Source: Saccharopolyspora gloriosae (GTDB taxonomy: Bacteria > Actinomycetota > Actinomycetes > Mycobacteriales > Pseudonocardiaceae). From it: 64,000 nucleotides of DNA. Below are positions 17,458 to 25,607 of the stretch, piece by piece; position 1 is the stretch's first letter; the number at the start of each line of letters is the position of its first letter. Position numbers and translations under genes: made by a program. The stretch spans positions 6,743,470-6,807,469 of the forward strand of contig NZ_CP059557.1 of assembly GCF_022828475.1 (NCBI RefSeq), in the 5' to 3' direction. The notes under the pieces were generated by a model. That model saw nothing but the letters and a program-made list of their open reading frames with translations. It did no database searches and was not told the origin of the DNA.

Positions 17458-18875
17458 TCAGCGCCGGGCGTGCGCGTCCAGCGCGTAGGCGATCGCCGTG
17501 GTGATCTTCGCGGCGAACTCCAGGTGCAACGACTCGTCCGGGACGTGCGCGTTGCTGCCCGGCCCGAGCGCGCCGGTCACCACGAACTGCGCGTCCGGAT
17601 AGGCGCCCTGCAGCAGGCCCATCAGCGGGATCGAACCGCCCAGGCCCATCGTCGCCCACTGCTCGCCGAACACGTCCTCGCTCACCGCGTCCAGCGCCGC
17701 CGCCAGCCACGGCTCGGTGTCCGGCGCGTTCCAGCCCGCCGCGCCGTCCGACAGCGGGAACGTCACCTCCGCTCCGTAGGGCACGTCCGTGGACAGCGCC
17801 TCGCGCAGCGCGGTCAGCGCCGACTCCGGATCGGTCGTCGGCGGGATGCGCACGCTCAGCGCGAGCGTGGTGAACGGGCGCAGCACGTTGCCCGCGTCCG
17901 GCAGCGACGGCAGACCTTCCGCACCGATCACCGACACCGTCGGGCGCCACGTGTTGTTCAGCGCCAGCTCGGCCTCGTCCTCGGACACCCAGCGCATGCC
18001 TTCCCGCGCGGGAACCGAGCCGCTGATCAGGCCGGGTACCGCCGCCACCGCGGCCCGCGCCTCCGACACCCGATTCGCGGGGATCTCCACGTTCAGCTCC
18101 GGCAGCAGCACCTCGCCCGTCGCCGAGTCCTCGATCCGGTCCAGCAGGCTGCGCACGATGCGGAACGAGCTGGGCACGATGCCGCTGGCGGTCCCGGAGT
18201 GCTGGCCGCCGTCGAGCACCCGCACCTGCACGCCCACCCGCACGTCACCGCGCAACGAGGTCGTCAGCCACAGCCGCTCGTAGTCCGCGGCCCCGAGTCC
18301 AGGCACACCACCAGCGACACCGTGCCCAGCCGGTCCGCGAGGTGTTCCAGGTAGGCGGACATGTCCGGGCTGCCGGACTCCTCGCCCGTCTCCAGCAGCA
18401 GCACGCAGCGCGCGTGCGCACCGCCGTGCGCGCGGATCGCCTCGATCGCCGTGATCGCCGCGTAAGGCGCGTAGCCGTCGTCGACGCTGCCGCGGCCGTA
18501 GAGCCTGCCGTCGCGGATCACCGGTGTCCACGGGTCCAGGCCCTCCGACCAGCCACCGACCGGCGGCTGCTTGTCGAGGTGCCCGTAGAGCAGCACGGTG
18601 TCCTGCGCATCCGCGTCGCCGGTCGCGGGGATGTCCACCAGCAGCACCGGCGTGCGCTCCGGCAGCCGCACCACTTCGAGGTTCGCACCGGGGATCTCGC
18701 GGGCGGTGATCCACTCCCGCACGTGCTCGATGGCGGCGTCGAGCTTCCCTGCCGCCACCCACTCCGCGTCGTAGGCCGGCGAGACCGCCGGGATCCGGAC
18801 TAGTTCGGAGAGGCTGGACAGGACGGAGTCCTCCCACGCCTGGTCAACGGCTGCACGCACGGCGGAACGATCCAT
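17458..18875 (-). pseudogene. M20-family dipeptidase, single-base frameshift
   Basis: A zinc metallopeptidase gene of about 472 codons that is intact except for one frameshift. The N-terminal frame from the ATG at 18873-18875 encodes LLYGHLDKQPP and GRGSVDDGYA (metal ligands), ETGEESGS (catalytic Glu) and stops after VVCLDSG. The remaining frame continues with DYERLWLTTSLRGDV, DGGQHSG and GPGSNAHVPDE to the natural stop. The break lies in the CCCC run at 18291-18294, where one more C would restore the frame. Either a recent mutation or a homopolymer error is possible. TACGAT six bases before the ATG suggests a leaderless transcript. Confidence 0.85.
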
Positions 18876-18881
18876 ACCGCG

Positions 18882-18887
18882 ATCGTA
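18882..18887 (-). promoter_or_regulatory. -10 element of leaderless dipeptidase transcript
   Basis: TACGAT on the reverse strand, six bases before the ATG at 18873-18875, matches the actinobacterial TANNNT -10. There is no Shine-Dalgarno sequence, so initiation at or next to the ATG is likely. Confidence 0.6.
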
Positions 18888-18915
18888 TGCCCGCGCCCTC
18901 GACCACCAGGTGAAT

Positions 18916-18950
18916 GGCCCGTTCGCCCGATCCAAGCGGTCAAACGGGCC
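18916..18950 (-). terminator. Hairpin of the GGCCCGTTCG family after GPP34 gene
   Basis: GGCCCGTT (18916-18923) pairs with AACGGGCC (18943-18950). It is located just downstream of the GPP34 stop (19025, minus strand), consistent with a terminator without U-tract. Confidence 0.5.
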
Positions 18951-19024
18951 AACCGCTGCACTGCTCCGCCGGAATCGACGGCCCATTCGCCCCACCGGGC
19001 TGAGGGGCGTTCACCTGGTGCGGG

Positions 19025-19699
19025 TCAGTAGCCGGCGGCGCCGGTCGCGGCGGCGCTCACGGTCACCGCGGTCACCGACGACACGGCCGCCAGCGGACGC
19101 CGAGCCGCCTCCCCGAGCCCGTCGCCCCGCCACACCGACTCGAGCATCGCGAGCTCCTCCGCATCGCACCCCAGCGCCGGGCCGATCCCGGCGGAGTGCG
19201 CCAGCGCGCACAGCACCGCGCACCTGCCGTCGACGGGCCGCCGCCGCCTCGCCACCTCTCGCACCTCAGCGACCAATGCCTCCCGCACCGGCTCGACGGG
19301 GAAGTACAGGTCATCCGGGATGAATCCGAGCAGCTTGCGGCGCTGGTGCCGCAACAACCCCTGCGCCGTCAGCAGCTCGCGGTGCTCGCGGAACCGGCCG
19401 ATGCGACGCGGCAGCAGACCGGTCAACTCCACCGGCTTGTTCTTCGGACCGGCCTTGCGCACCAGCCGCCCCAGCAGCTCGTCGGCCCAGTCGATGCCGG
19501 TGGCGCGCGGATCGAGCACCGTCAGCTTCGTCCGCGCCGCCACCTCCACCCGGTCGCGCAACGCCAGCTCCCCGAGCTCGGCGACCGAGGTGAGCAGGTC
19601 CGCCTGCCCCGCGCGGTGCCCGCCGTCCGCCCGGTGCAGCAGCAGGACGAACTCGTCGGGCAGCGTGACCGGAGCCGGGCGGTCCTCGAGAACGCTCAT
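19025..19699 (-). CDS. GPP34 (Golgi phosphoprotein 3-like) protein
   Basis: A 224-residue protein of the GPP34 family: LPDEFVLLLHRADGGH opens the domain, with ELALRDRVEV, LLPRRIGRFREHRELL and VEPVREALVAEVREVAR following. Eukaryotic members bind phosphatidylinositol 4-phosphate on Golgi membranes. Actinomycete members are soluble or peripheral proteins of unknown role, often near conservons or regulatory genes. The last 25 residues are rich in Ala, Val and Thr. The ATG at 19697-19699 gives the family start; CACACT seven bases upstream may be a weak -10 of a leaderless transcript. Confidence 0.85.
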   Translation of the reverse strand: MSVLEDRPAPVTLPDEFVLLLHRADGGHRAGQADLLTSVAELGELALRDRVEVAARTKLTVLDPRATGIDWADELLGRLVRKAGPKNKPVELTGLLPRRIGRFREHRELLTAQGLLRHQRRKLLGFIPDDLYFPVEPVREALVAEVREVARRRRPVDGRCAVLCALAHSAGIGPALGCDAEELAMLESVWRGDGLGEAARRPLAAVSSVTAVTVSAAATGAAGY

Positions 19700-20079
19700 G
19701 CGTGCCAGTGTGCCGCTCACTCAGCCGGGGAATGGCGTGTTCTCGCAACTACCGACCATCGCCCGCCCGAAGTATCGGTACCGCGATCTTCCCAAGAGCG
19801 TTAGTCGGAACCCCATTGCTTTGATGACCTGCGGTTTTTACCGAATTTTTCGAAGGTTACGGTGCAGTAGGGAAAGAGATCCGCGGCGTTGCCCGCGGGT
19901 TTCATCCCTGTGGCAGGGCTCACTGAATCGGCGGTACGCGTGCCAGGATGGCGGGGAGCGATCCAACCCACTCCGGTCGAGCACTCGCGTGGCCACAACC
20001 CCGGCCGCCGGACCCCGGCCGGGGTTGCCGGACCCAGTCGTCACAAGCGACCGGCCCGGCGCGACACGAGGAGATCCGC
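19700..20079. promoter_or_regulatory. Upstream region of 2-oxoacid dehydrogenase operon
   Basis: About 380 bases divergent between GPP34 and the E1alpha leader. A distinctly AT-richer stretch at 19800-19870 is the best promoter candidate. At about 19881-19900 CCGCGG and CCCGCGG can form a hairpin before a short T-run, a possible attenuator. No gene is supported here. Confidence 0.4.
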
Positions 20080-20190
20080 ATGTCCCCGGAACACTGGACG
20101 CGACCAGCCCATCCAGCAGACAAGCCAGACAACGGCGTCACCTCCGGCCCCCTGCCGCTACTGCAGCGAAACCCACACGGGAGCAGGTGA
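20080..20190 (+). CDS. 36-residue leader ORF, translationally coupled to E1alpha
   Basis: An ATG with a strong site GAGGAG (20069-20074) opens a 36-codon frame starting MSPEHWTRPAHPAD and ending at TGA 20188-20190. That stop overlaps the GTG start of E1alpha (20187-20189) as GTGA, the classical coupling arrangement. The peptide is rich in Pro, His and Arg, with three Leu near the end. Alternatives are that it is the original N-terminus of E1alpha separated by a frameshift, or chance. I do not recognise the peptide. Confidence 0.45.
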   Translation: MSPEHWTRPAHPADKPDNGVTSGPLPLLQRNPHGSR

Positions 20191-21323
20191 TCGCCGGTTT
20201 GCGCGCGACAAGTGAAGGCGGAGCTGACCTCGTTCAGCTCCTCACCCCAGAAGGCGAACGGGTCACGCACCCCGATTTCGACATCGACATCACCGCCGCG
20301 CAGCTGCGCGACCTGTACCGGGACATGGTGCTGGTCCGCCGCTTCGACCGGGAGGGCAACGCCCTGCAACGGCAAGGCCAGCTCGGCATCTGGGTACCGC
20401 TGCTCGGTCAGGAAGCCGCGCAGATCGGAGCCGGTCGCGCCTTGCGAGCCGGGGACATGGCGTTCCCCAGCTACCGCGAACACGGCGTCGCCTGGTGCCG
20501 CGGCCTGGACCCCACCGAGCTGCTCGGCATCTTCCGCGGCACCGACCACGGCAGCTGGGACCCGCTGAGCACCGGTTTCCACCTGTACACGATCGTCATC
20601 GGCAACCAGGCGCTCAACGCCGCCGGGTACGCGATGGGCCAGAAGTTCGACGGCAAGGTCGGCGACGACGACGGCGAAGCGACCATGGTGTTCTTCGGCG
20701 ACGGCGCCACCAGCCAAGGCGACGTGCACGAAGCGATGGTGTGGGGCTCCGTTTACGACGCTCCGCTCGTGCTGTTCTGCCAGAACAACCAGTGGGCCAT
20801 CTCCGAGCCGCTGGAACGCCAGACCAGGGTGCCGCTGTACCAGCGCGCGGCCGGTTACGGCTTCCCCGGAATCCGCGTGGACGGCAACGACGTGCTCGCC
20901 AGCCTCGCCGTGTCCCAGTGGGCACTGGAGGAATGCCGCCACGGCAACGGGCCGGTGCTGATCGAAGCGTTCACCTACCGGATGGACGCGCACACCACCA
21001 CCGACGACCCCACCCGCTACCGGCTCTCCGACGAGCTGGAGGCGTGGAAGCTCAAGGACCCCATCGAACGCCTCCGGGTCCACCTGGTCCGCGAGCACGC
21101 CGCCGAGCAGGACTTCTTCGACGAGGTGCAGGCCGAGTCCGACGAGCTCGCCGCCCGGTTCCGCGATTTCTGCTTCAACATGCCCGAACCCGATCCGTCC
21201 CGGATCTTCTCCGAGGTCTACGCCGAACCCAGCCCCGCCGTCACGGCGCAGCGCGACGAACTGCTCGGCTACCTCGACGGTTTCGCCGAACAGCCCGCCG
21301 CCGCGCAGGGAGGTGTGCACTGA
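20187..21323 (+). CDS. 2-oxoacid dehydrogenase E1 alpha subunit (branched-chain or pyruvate)
   Basis: A 378-residue thiamine-diphosphate enzyme subunit. It binds ThDP through GDGATSQGDVHEAMVWG to CQNNQWAIS (about residues 170-205) and carries the phospho-loop-like region YRMDAHTTTDDPTRYR near 270-285. With E1beta it decarboxylates a 2-oxoacid and passes the acyl group to the lipoyl arm of E2. Operon order E1alpha-E1beta-E2 without E3 and sequence style favour the branched-chain (Bkd) complex, though pyruvate is not excluded. The GTG at 20187 is preceded by GGGAG and overlaps the leader stop; no in-frame ATG exists upstream near a ribosome site. Confidence 0.9.
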   Translation: MIAGLRATSEGGADLVQLLTPEGERVTHPDFDIDITAAQLRDLYRDMVLVRRFDREGNALQRQGQLGIWVPLLGQEAAQIGAGRALRAGDMAFPSYREHGVAWCRGLDPTELLGIFRGTDHGSWDPLSTGFHLYTIVIGNQALNAAGYAMGQKFDGKVGDDDGEATMVFFGDGATSQGDVHEAMVWGSVYDAPLVLFCQNNQWAISEPLERQTRVPLYQRAAGYGFPGIRVDGNDVLASLAVSQWALEECRHGNGPVLIEAFTYRMDAHTTTDDPTRYRLSDELEAWKLKDPIERLRVHLVREHAAEQDFFDEVQAESDELAARFRDFCFNMPEPDPSRIFSEVYAEPSPAVTAQRDELLGYLDGFAEQPAAAQGGVH

Positions 21324-22354
21324 TGGCCGCACCAGCGATGGAACGAGCCGACGTCGCCAACGGCACCGACCCGGCCACGACGCGGAACGTGACGATGGCC
21401 AAGAGCCTCAACATGGGCCTGCGCTCCGCGCTCGAAGCGGACCCGAAGGTCCTCGTCATGGGCGAGGACGTGGGCAAGCTCGGCGGTGTCTTCCGCGTCA
21501 CCGACGGGCTGCAGAAGGACTTCGGCGAGCACCGCGTGCTGGACACGCCGCTGGCCGAGTCCGGCATCATCGGCACCGCCGTGGGACTCGCCATCCGCGG
21601 CTACCGGCCGGTGTGCGAGATCCAGTTCGACGGGTTCATCTTCCCCGGCTACGACCAGATCGTCTCGCAGCTGGCGAAGCTGCACTTCCGCAGCCAGGGC
21701 AAGGTCAAGATGCCGGTGGTGGTGCGGGTGCCGTTCGGCGGCGGCATCGGCGCCGTCGAGCACCACTCGGAATCACCGGAGTCGCTGTTCGCGCACGTCG
21801 GCGGCCTGAAGGTGGTGGCCTGCTCGAACCCGGTGGACGCCTACTGGATGCTGCGCCAGGCCATCGACTGCGACGACCCGGTGCTGTTCTTCGAACCGAA
21901 GCGGCGCTACTACGAGAAGGCGGAGCTGGACACCGAGGCGCAGCCGCCGCCGCTGTTCGGCTCGCGCGTGCTGCGCCGGGGCACGGCGGCGACGATCGCG
22001 ACCTACGGGCCGACGGTGTCGACCTGCCTGGCCGCGGCGAACGCCGCCGCCGAGGAGGGCACCGAGCTGGAGGTCATCGACCTGCGCAGCCTGTCCCCGC
22101 TGGACCTGGGGCCGGTGTTCGAGTCGGTGCGCCGCACCGGGCGGCTCGTGCTGGCCAGCGAGGCACCGCCGGAGTCGTCGGTCACCTCGGAGATCACCGC
22201 ACGGGTTCAGCAGGAGTGCTTCTACTCGCTGGAGGCTCCCGTGCTGCGGGTCACCGGCTTCGACGTGCCGTACCCGCCGACGAAGCTGGAGAAACACTTC
22301 CTGCCCGACCTGGATCGAGTGCTCGACGCCGTCGACCGCTCGCTGGCCTTCTGA
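21323..22354 (+). CDS. 2-oxoacid dehydrogenase E1 beta subunit
   Basis: A 343-residue subunit that completes the E1 heterotetramer. Typical segments are VLVMGEDVGKLGGVFRVTDGL (ThDP pyrimidine contact Glu), DTPLAESGIIGTAVGLAIRG, QFDGFIFPGYDQIVSQLAK and GGGIGAVEHHSESPE. The C-terminal transketolase domain runs from about residue 210. The ATG overlaps the E1alpha stop (TGATG), with AGGGAGG just upstream, so the two subunits are coupled in equal amounts. It acts in the cytoplasm within the dehydrogenase complex. Confidence 0.95.
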   Translation: MAAPAMERADVANGTDPATTRNVTMAKSLNMGLRSALEADPKVLVMGEDVGKLGGVFRVTDGLQKDFGEHRVLDTPLAESGIIGTAVGLAIRGYRPVCEIQFDGFIFPGYDQIVSQLAKLHFRSQGKVKMPVVVRVPFGGGIGAVEHHSESPESLFAHVGGLKVVACSNPVDAYWMLRQAIDCDDPVLFFEPKRRYYEKAELDTEAQPPPLFGSRVLRRGTAATIATYGPTVSTCLAAANAAAEEGTELEVIDLRSLSPLDLGPVFESVRRTGRLVLASEAPPESSVTSEITARVQQECFYSLEAPVLRVTGFDVPYPPTKLEKHFLPDLDRVLDAVDRSLAF

Positions 22355-22365
22355 GGGAGTCTTCG

Positions 22366-23760
22366 ATGCCGCAACTCAAGCACTTCCCGTTGCCCGACGT
22401 CGGGGAAGGGCTCACCGAAGCCGAGATCCTCGGCTGGAAGGTGCAGCCCGGTGACACGGTGACGGTCAACCAGGTCTTCGTGGAGATCGAGACGGCGAAG
22501 GCGGCGGTGGAACTGCCGTGCGCCTACGCGGGCAAGGTCGTCGAGCTGCTCGCCGAACCGGGGCAGACCGTGGAGGTCGGCACGCCGATCATCTCGATCG
22601 ACCTGGATCCGGAGGGCACCGCGTCGAACGAGCCCACTCCGGATCCGGCGCCCGCCGAGTCCGACACCAACGGGCACACCGCGACGCTGGTGGGCTACGG
22701 GCCGCAGGCGACGAGTTCGAAGCGCCGCCCGCGCAAGGCACCGGCTCCGGCGGCTGGGGCTGCGCAGCAGGCGTTGCAGGGTGCGATGGCGGGTTCGCCC
22801 GTCGCGCCACCCGTGCCCGAGCAGGCCACGGCTCCGGCCGCGCCGGTCGCGACCGCACCGGTCGCGCCGTCTTCGACCGCGCAGGCACCGGCCGTACCGG
22901 CCCGCGGCACGGTGCCGCCGGCCAAACCTCCGGTGCGCAAGCTCGCCAAGGACCTCGGCGTCGACCTGCACGCCCTCGCCGGGTCGGGCGCGGGCGGGGT
23001 GATCACCCGCCAGGACGTCGAAACGGCGTCGGCACCGGCCGCGACGTCGGCCCCGGTCGGCTCGCGAGAGCGCCGGGTTCCGATCAAGGGCGTTCGCAAG
23101 GCCACCGCGCAGGCGATGGTGCAGAGCGCGTTCACCGCACCGCACGTCACGGAGTTCCTCACGATCGACGTGACGCCGATGATGGAACTGCGGCAACGGC
23201 TCAAATCGCACCCGGAGTTCCAGGGCGTGAAGGTCACCCCGCTGGCGTTCGCCGCGAAAGCCCTGTGCCTGGCGGCCCGCCGAACCCCGGATGTGAACGC
23301 CACCTGGGACGAACAGGCGGGCGAGATCGTCTACAAGGACTACGTGCACCTGGGCATCGCGGCGGCGACGCCGCGCGGCCTGGTGGTGCCCAAGGTCCGG
23401 GACGCCGACGGCATGTCGCTGCGGGAACTGGCCGCGGCGCTGGAAACGCTGACCAGCACCGCGCGGGAGGGCAAGACCACGCCCGCCGACATGGCAGGCG
23501 GCACGATCACGATCACCAACGTGGGCGTGTTCGGCGTAGACACCGGCACCCCGATCCTCAACCCCGGCGAGTCGGCGATCCTCGCGTTCGGCGCGATCCG
23601 CGACATGCCGTGGGTGGTGGACGGCCAGGTCGTCCCGCGCAAGGTGTGCCAGCTGGCGTTGAGCTTCGACCACCGCGTGGTCGACGGCCAGCAGGGTTCG
23701 CAGTTCCTGGCCGACGTCGGCGCGCTCTTGGCCGACCCGAGCCTGGCGATCACGTACTGA
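22366..23760 (+). CDS. 2-oxoacid dehydrogenase E2 (dihydrolipoamide acyltransferase)
   Basis: A 464-residue core protein. The lipoyl domain spans residues 1-80 with the lipoylated Lys45 in EIETAKAAVEL. An Ala/Pro-rich linker covers 90-180, the peripheral subunit-binding domain is at about 185-221 (VRKLAKDLGVDLHALAGSG), and the acyltransferase domain is at 235-464 with FDHRVVDG (catalytic His near 436). The segment ATLVGYGPQ after the lipoyl domain is common in actinobacterial branched-chain E2 proteins. It starts 11 bases after E1beta behind GAGGGAG and ends the operon at a strong terminator. E3 must come from elsewhere. Confidence 0.95.
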   Translation: MPQLKHFPLPDVGEGLTEAEILGWKVQPGDTVTVNQVFVEIETAKAAVELPCAYAGKVVELLAEPGQTVEVGTPIISIDLDPEGTASNEPTPDPAPAESDTNGHTATLVGYGPQATSSKRRPRKAPAPAAGAAQQALQGAMAGSPVAPPVPEQATAPAAPVATAPVAPSSTAQAPAVPARGTVPPAKPPVRKLAKDLGVDLHALAGSGAGGVITRQDVETASAPAATSAPVGSRERRVPIKGVRKATAQAMVQSAFTAPHVTEFLTIDVTPMMELRQRLKSHPEFQGVKVTPLAFAAKALCLAARRTPDVNATWDEQAGEIVYKDYVHLGIAAATPRGLVVPKVRDADGMSLRELAAALETLTSTAREGKTTPADMAGGTITITNVGVFGVDTGTPILNPGESAILAFGAIRDMPWVVDGQVVPRKVCQLALSFDHRVVDGQQGSQFLADVGALLADPSLAITY

Positions 23761-23770
23761 TCCGCTGACG

Positions 23771-23813
23771 ACGGCCGGGGTGAACGCGTTGCGCGTTCAC
23801 CCCGGCCGTTTTT
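23771..23813 (+). terminator. Strong rho-independent terminator of the E1-E2 operon
   Basis: An 18-bp perfect stem (23771-23788 with 23792-23809, starting ACGGCCGGGG) has a three-base loop and runs into TTTTT at 23809-23813. It serves the plus-strand operon; the next gene is convergent. Confidence 0.93.
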
Positions 23814-23883
23814 CGCTGTTGTCGTGCGACGCCGCCCCCAGCGCTCGCGCAGTGTCGCCTGACGGACCTGTCCGGCGGGCCGG

Positions 23884-24117
23884 TCAGTCCTCCTTGCGGC
23901 GGCGACCGCCGCGGCCGCCGTTGCTCGCCTTCGCGGCCGTGTTCGCGTTCGACCGGGCGGCGGACGTCGCGGCCGCGCCGCTGCCGTCGGCCTCGGCCGA
24001 ACCGCCACCGAAGTCGAAGCTGTGCGAGTCGAACTCGTGCACGTCGATGTCCGGCAGACCGCCGAGCTCGTTGTTCAGCTCGCCGAAGATCGGCGTACCT
24101 GGATCGGGCTTGTTCAC
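23884..24117 (-). CDS. Small hypothetical protein with acidic N-terminus and basic tail
   Basis: Encodes 77 residues beginning at GTG (NKPDPGTPIFGELNNELGG), then PDIDVHEFDSHSFDFGGG, an Ala/Ser-rich stretch and a strongly basic end GGRGGRRRKED. There is no signal peptide, membrane segment or Cys. GGGAGG lies eight bases before the GTG, which supports translation. The bipolar composition suggests an intrinsically disordered nucleic-acid- or protein-binding factor, but I do not recognise the family. It is convergent with the dehydrogenase operon. Confidence 0.55.
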   Translation of the reverse strand: MNKPDPGTPIFGELNNELGGLPDIDVHEFDSHSFDFGGGSAEADGSGAAATSAARSNANTAAKASNGGRGGRRRKED

Positions 24118-24612
24118 CGCTTCGCCCTCCCGTTTCGTTCTCGAAGCCGTGTTGCTGAGATCAAGCCGGCGCCCGTACGGCGCCGAGCTCGTGGCGCGAT
24201 CGGCTCTGACAGCCGACGGCCCGGTCGAGCCCACGCGCTCACCGTGCCGATCAAACGCGAACTAGACCGTTCGCCTCGCGCCGACCACCGATATTCATTC
24301 CTTCGGGTGAGTCCATGATGCCTCGCCGCACTGGCGAGGGTGCACACCCCTGGAGGTTTCCATCCCACATTCCAACATCAGGGCCGGTCCGGTCATTCCC
24401 CGAGTGGCAATCGCCACGCTCCGGCAACCTCGCGCGCTCACGCCCGCGAACCCCTCGTCAACCGGCTCCCACGCCCCAGCAAGCCCAATTCATGTGTTTC
24501 ACGTCACATCGACTCAACGCCGAGGGGCGCTCAGACATCACTCGAATGTGTGGCCGTGACGGTCACGGTCCCCGTCGGGGGACCGCACGACGACACCTGG
24601 GAGATGAGTTCC
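24118..24612. promoter_or_regulatory. Divergent intergenic region with hairpins
   Basis: About 495 bases before the secreted DUF4232-like protein. CCTCGCC/GGCGAGG around 24322-24340 forms a hairpin, and CGGTCCCC (24566-24573) pairs with GGGGACCG (24578-24585) just before the ribosome site. GTGACGGTCAC at 24556-24566 is an 11-base palindrome, a possible operator. I looked for c-di-AMP and cobalamin riboswitch signatures and could not support either. Confidence 0.4.
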
Positions 24613-25143
24613 ATGTTCAACGCCAAGCGCACCAAGGTCGCGGCCGTCGCCGGATCCGCCCTGCTCGCCGCGATCGGATTCGCGGGCGCCGCCCAGGCCA
24701 TGCCCAGCGACCACCCGAACTACGAGGAGTACTGCACGCCGGAGCAGGTCGACGTCACCGTCAGCCCGCTCGACCACGCGATGATGCACGAGGGCGGCGA
24801 CGTCCGGTTCACCGCGAAGCCCGGCGCGAGCTGCCTGCTCGGCGGCAGCCCCGGCCTCAACTTCCTGGACGTGCAGGGCAACTCGGCCAACATCCCCACC
24901 ACCCGCCCGAACGGCGAGTCCGAGGAGTTCCGCGTCGACGAGAACCACCCCGTCACGGCCGCGTTCAGCTACCTGGTGACCGACCCGAACACCGGAAACA
25001 GCATCCCCGGCGCCACTCCCGGCGCCGTCGAGATCTCGTTCCCCGGCCCGGTCGCTCCCTACACCGTGACCCTCCCGTGGAACGGCGCGACCGTCCCCGG
25101 CCCGGTCAACATCACCGACCTGGTCCAAGCCCCCCAGGTCTGA
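24613..25143 (+). CDS. Secreted DUF4232-like protein
   Basis: A 176-residue exported protein: FNAKRTKVAAVAGSALLAAI then AGAAQA gives a signal peptide cleaved near residue 29. The mature part has two cysteines (EEYCTPEQVDV and GASCLLGG) and the pattern of a DUF4232 beta-sandwich with FTAKPGASCLLGGSPGLNFLD. Function is unknown; such proteins are found in the actinomycete envelope or medium. The ATG at 24613 has GGGAG at 24599-24603 with nine-base spacing; the in-frame ATG at 24604 touches that site. Confidence 0.75.
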   Translation: MFNAKRTKVAAVAGSALLAAIGFAGAAQAMPSDHPNYEEYCTPEQVDVTVSPLDHAMMHEGGDVRFTAKPGASCLLGGSPGLNFLDVQGNSANIPTTRPNGESEEFRVDENHPVTAAFSYLVTDPNTGNSIPGATPGAVEISFPGPVAPYTVTLPWNGATVPGPVNITDLVQAPQV

Positions 25144-25168
25144 GCAAGAACAAACCCGCCGCACCTGA

Positions 25169-25214
25169 CCTGACGAGGCGCGGCGGGCGTCGCCCGATAT
25201 CGGGCCTCGTCAGG
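25169..25214. terminator. Hairpin with internal CCCGATATCGGG palindrome
   Basis: CCTGACGAGGC (25169-25179) pairs with GCCTCGTCAGG (25204-25214), and the loop side contains the perfect 12-bp palindrome CCCGATATCGGG (25192-25203). It follows the DUF4232-like gene and overlaps the end of the minus-strand Cys-rich frame. It is probably a terminator lacking U-tract. Confidence 0.5.
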
Positions 25215-25494
25215 CGGACACCATGTCGGCCGGCTGGACAGTGACCCTGGTGGCATCGCTCGCCCCGGCAGGTGATCTCAACGTAGAACGACCGTTCCAT
25301 GCCTGCTCCTGCTCCCGTGGGTCGGCCGGGATCGGCTTCACCGTCTTGAAGCAGGTACTGCACGGCGGAGGGCACTTGGCCTTGCAGTGGTTCTTTCCAC
25401 GACCGACGTGCCCGCCTTGAGCCTCAAGGCTCTTGAGCGGCTTCTCCCACTCGTCGCTGGGATGCTTCGGCCGTCCTACGGCCCCCAAGACCAT
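25210..25494 (-). CDS. Small cysteine-rich hypothetical protein
   Basis: A 94-codon frame encoding HCKAKCPPPCSTC (residues 37-49), a possible zinc-binding knuckle, in a basic N-terminal half (GRPKHPSDEWEKPLKS). Third codon positions are mostly G or C in this frame, though less so than neighbours, which is consistent with a real but perhaps acquired gene. The start is uncertain: the ATG at 25492-25494 has only weak purines upstream. I do not recognise the family, and a chance frame is possible. Confidence 0.35.
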   Translation of the reverse strand: MVLGAVGRPKHPSDEWEKPLKSLEAQGGHVGRGKNHCKAKCPPPCSTCFKTVKPIPADPREQEQAWNGRSTLRSPAGASDATRVTVQPADMVSA

Positions 25495-25546
25495 CTGCTC
25501 GGCACCATGCCCGGCATCCCGGCGTAGCCCGAGTTCCGGACCAGCA

Positions 25547-25581
25547 GAAGCCCCTGACGCGACAACGGCGTCAGGGGCTTC
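25547..25581 (-). terminator. Hairpin after acyl-CoA dehydrogenase gene
   Basis: GAAGCCCCTGACGC (25547-25560) pairs perfectly with GCGTCAGGGGCTTC (25568-25581), 27 bases beyond the dehydrogenase stop. It has no U-tract. Confidence 0.65.
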
Positions 25582-25607
25582 CGGTCTCCGTGCTGCGGGC
25601 TACCGGG

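Noticed and set aside
24118-24612. Riboswitch upstream of the secreted DUF4232-like protein
   Set aside because: Several hairpins are present, but I could not match conserved bases of c-di-AMP, cobalamin or other known classes.
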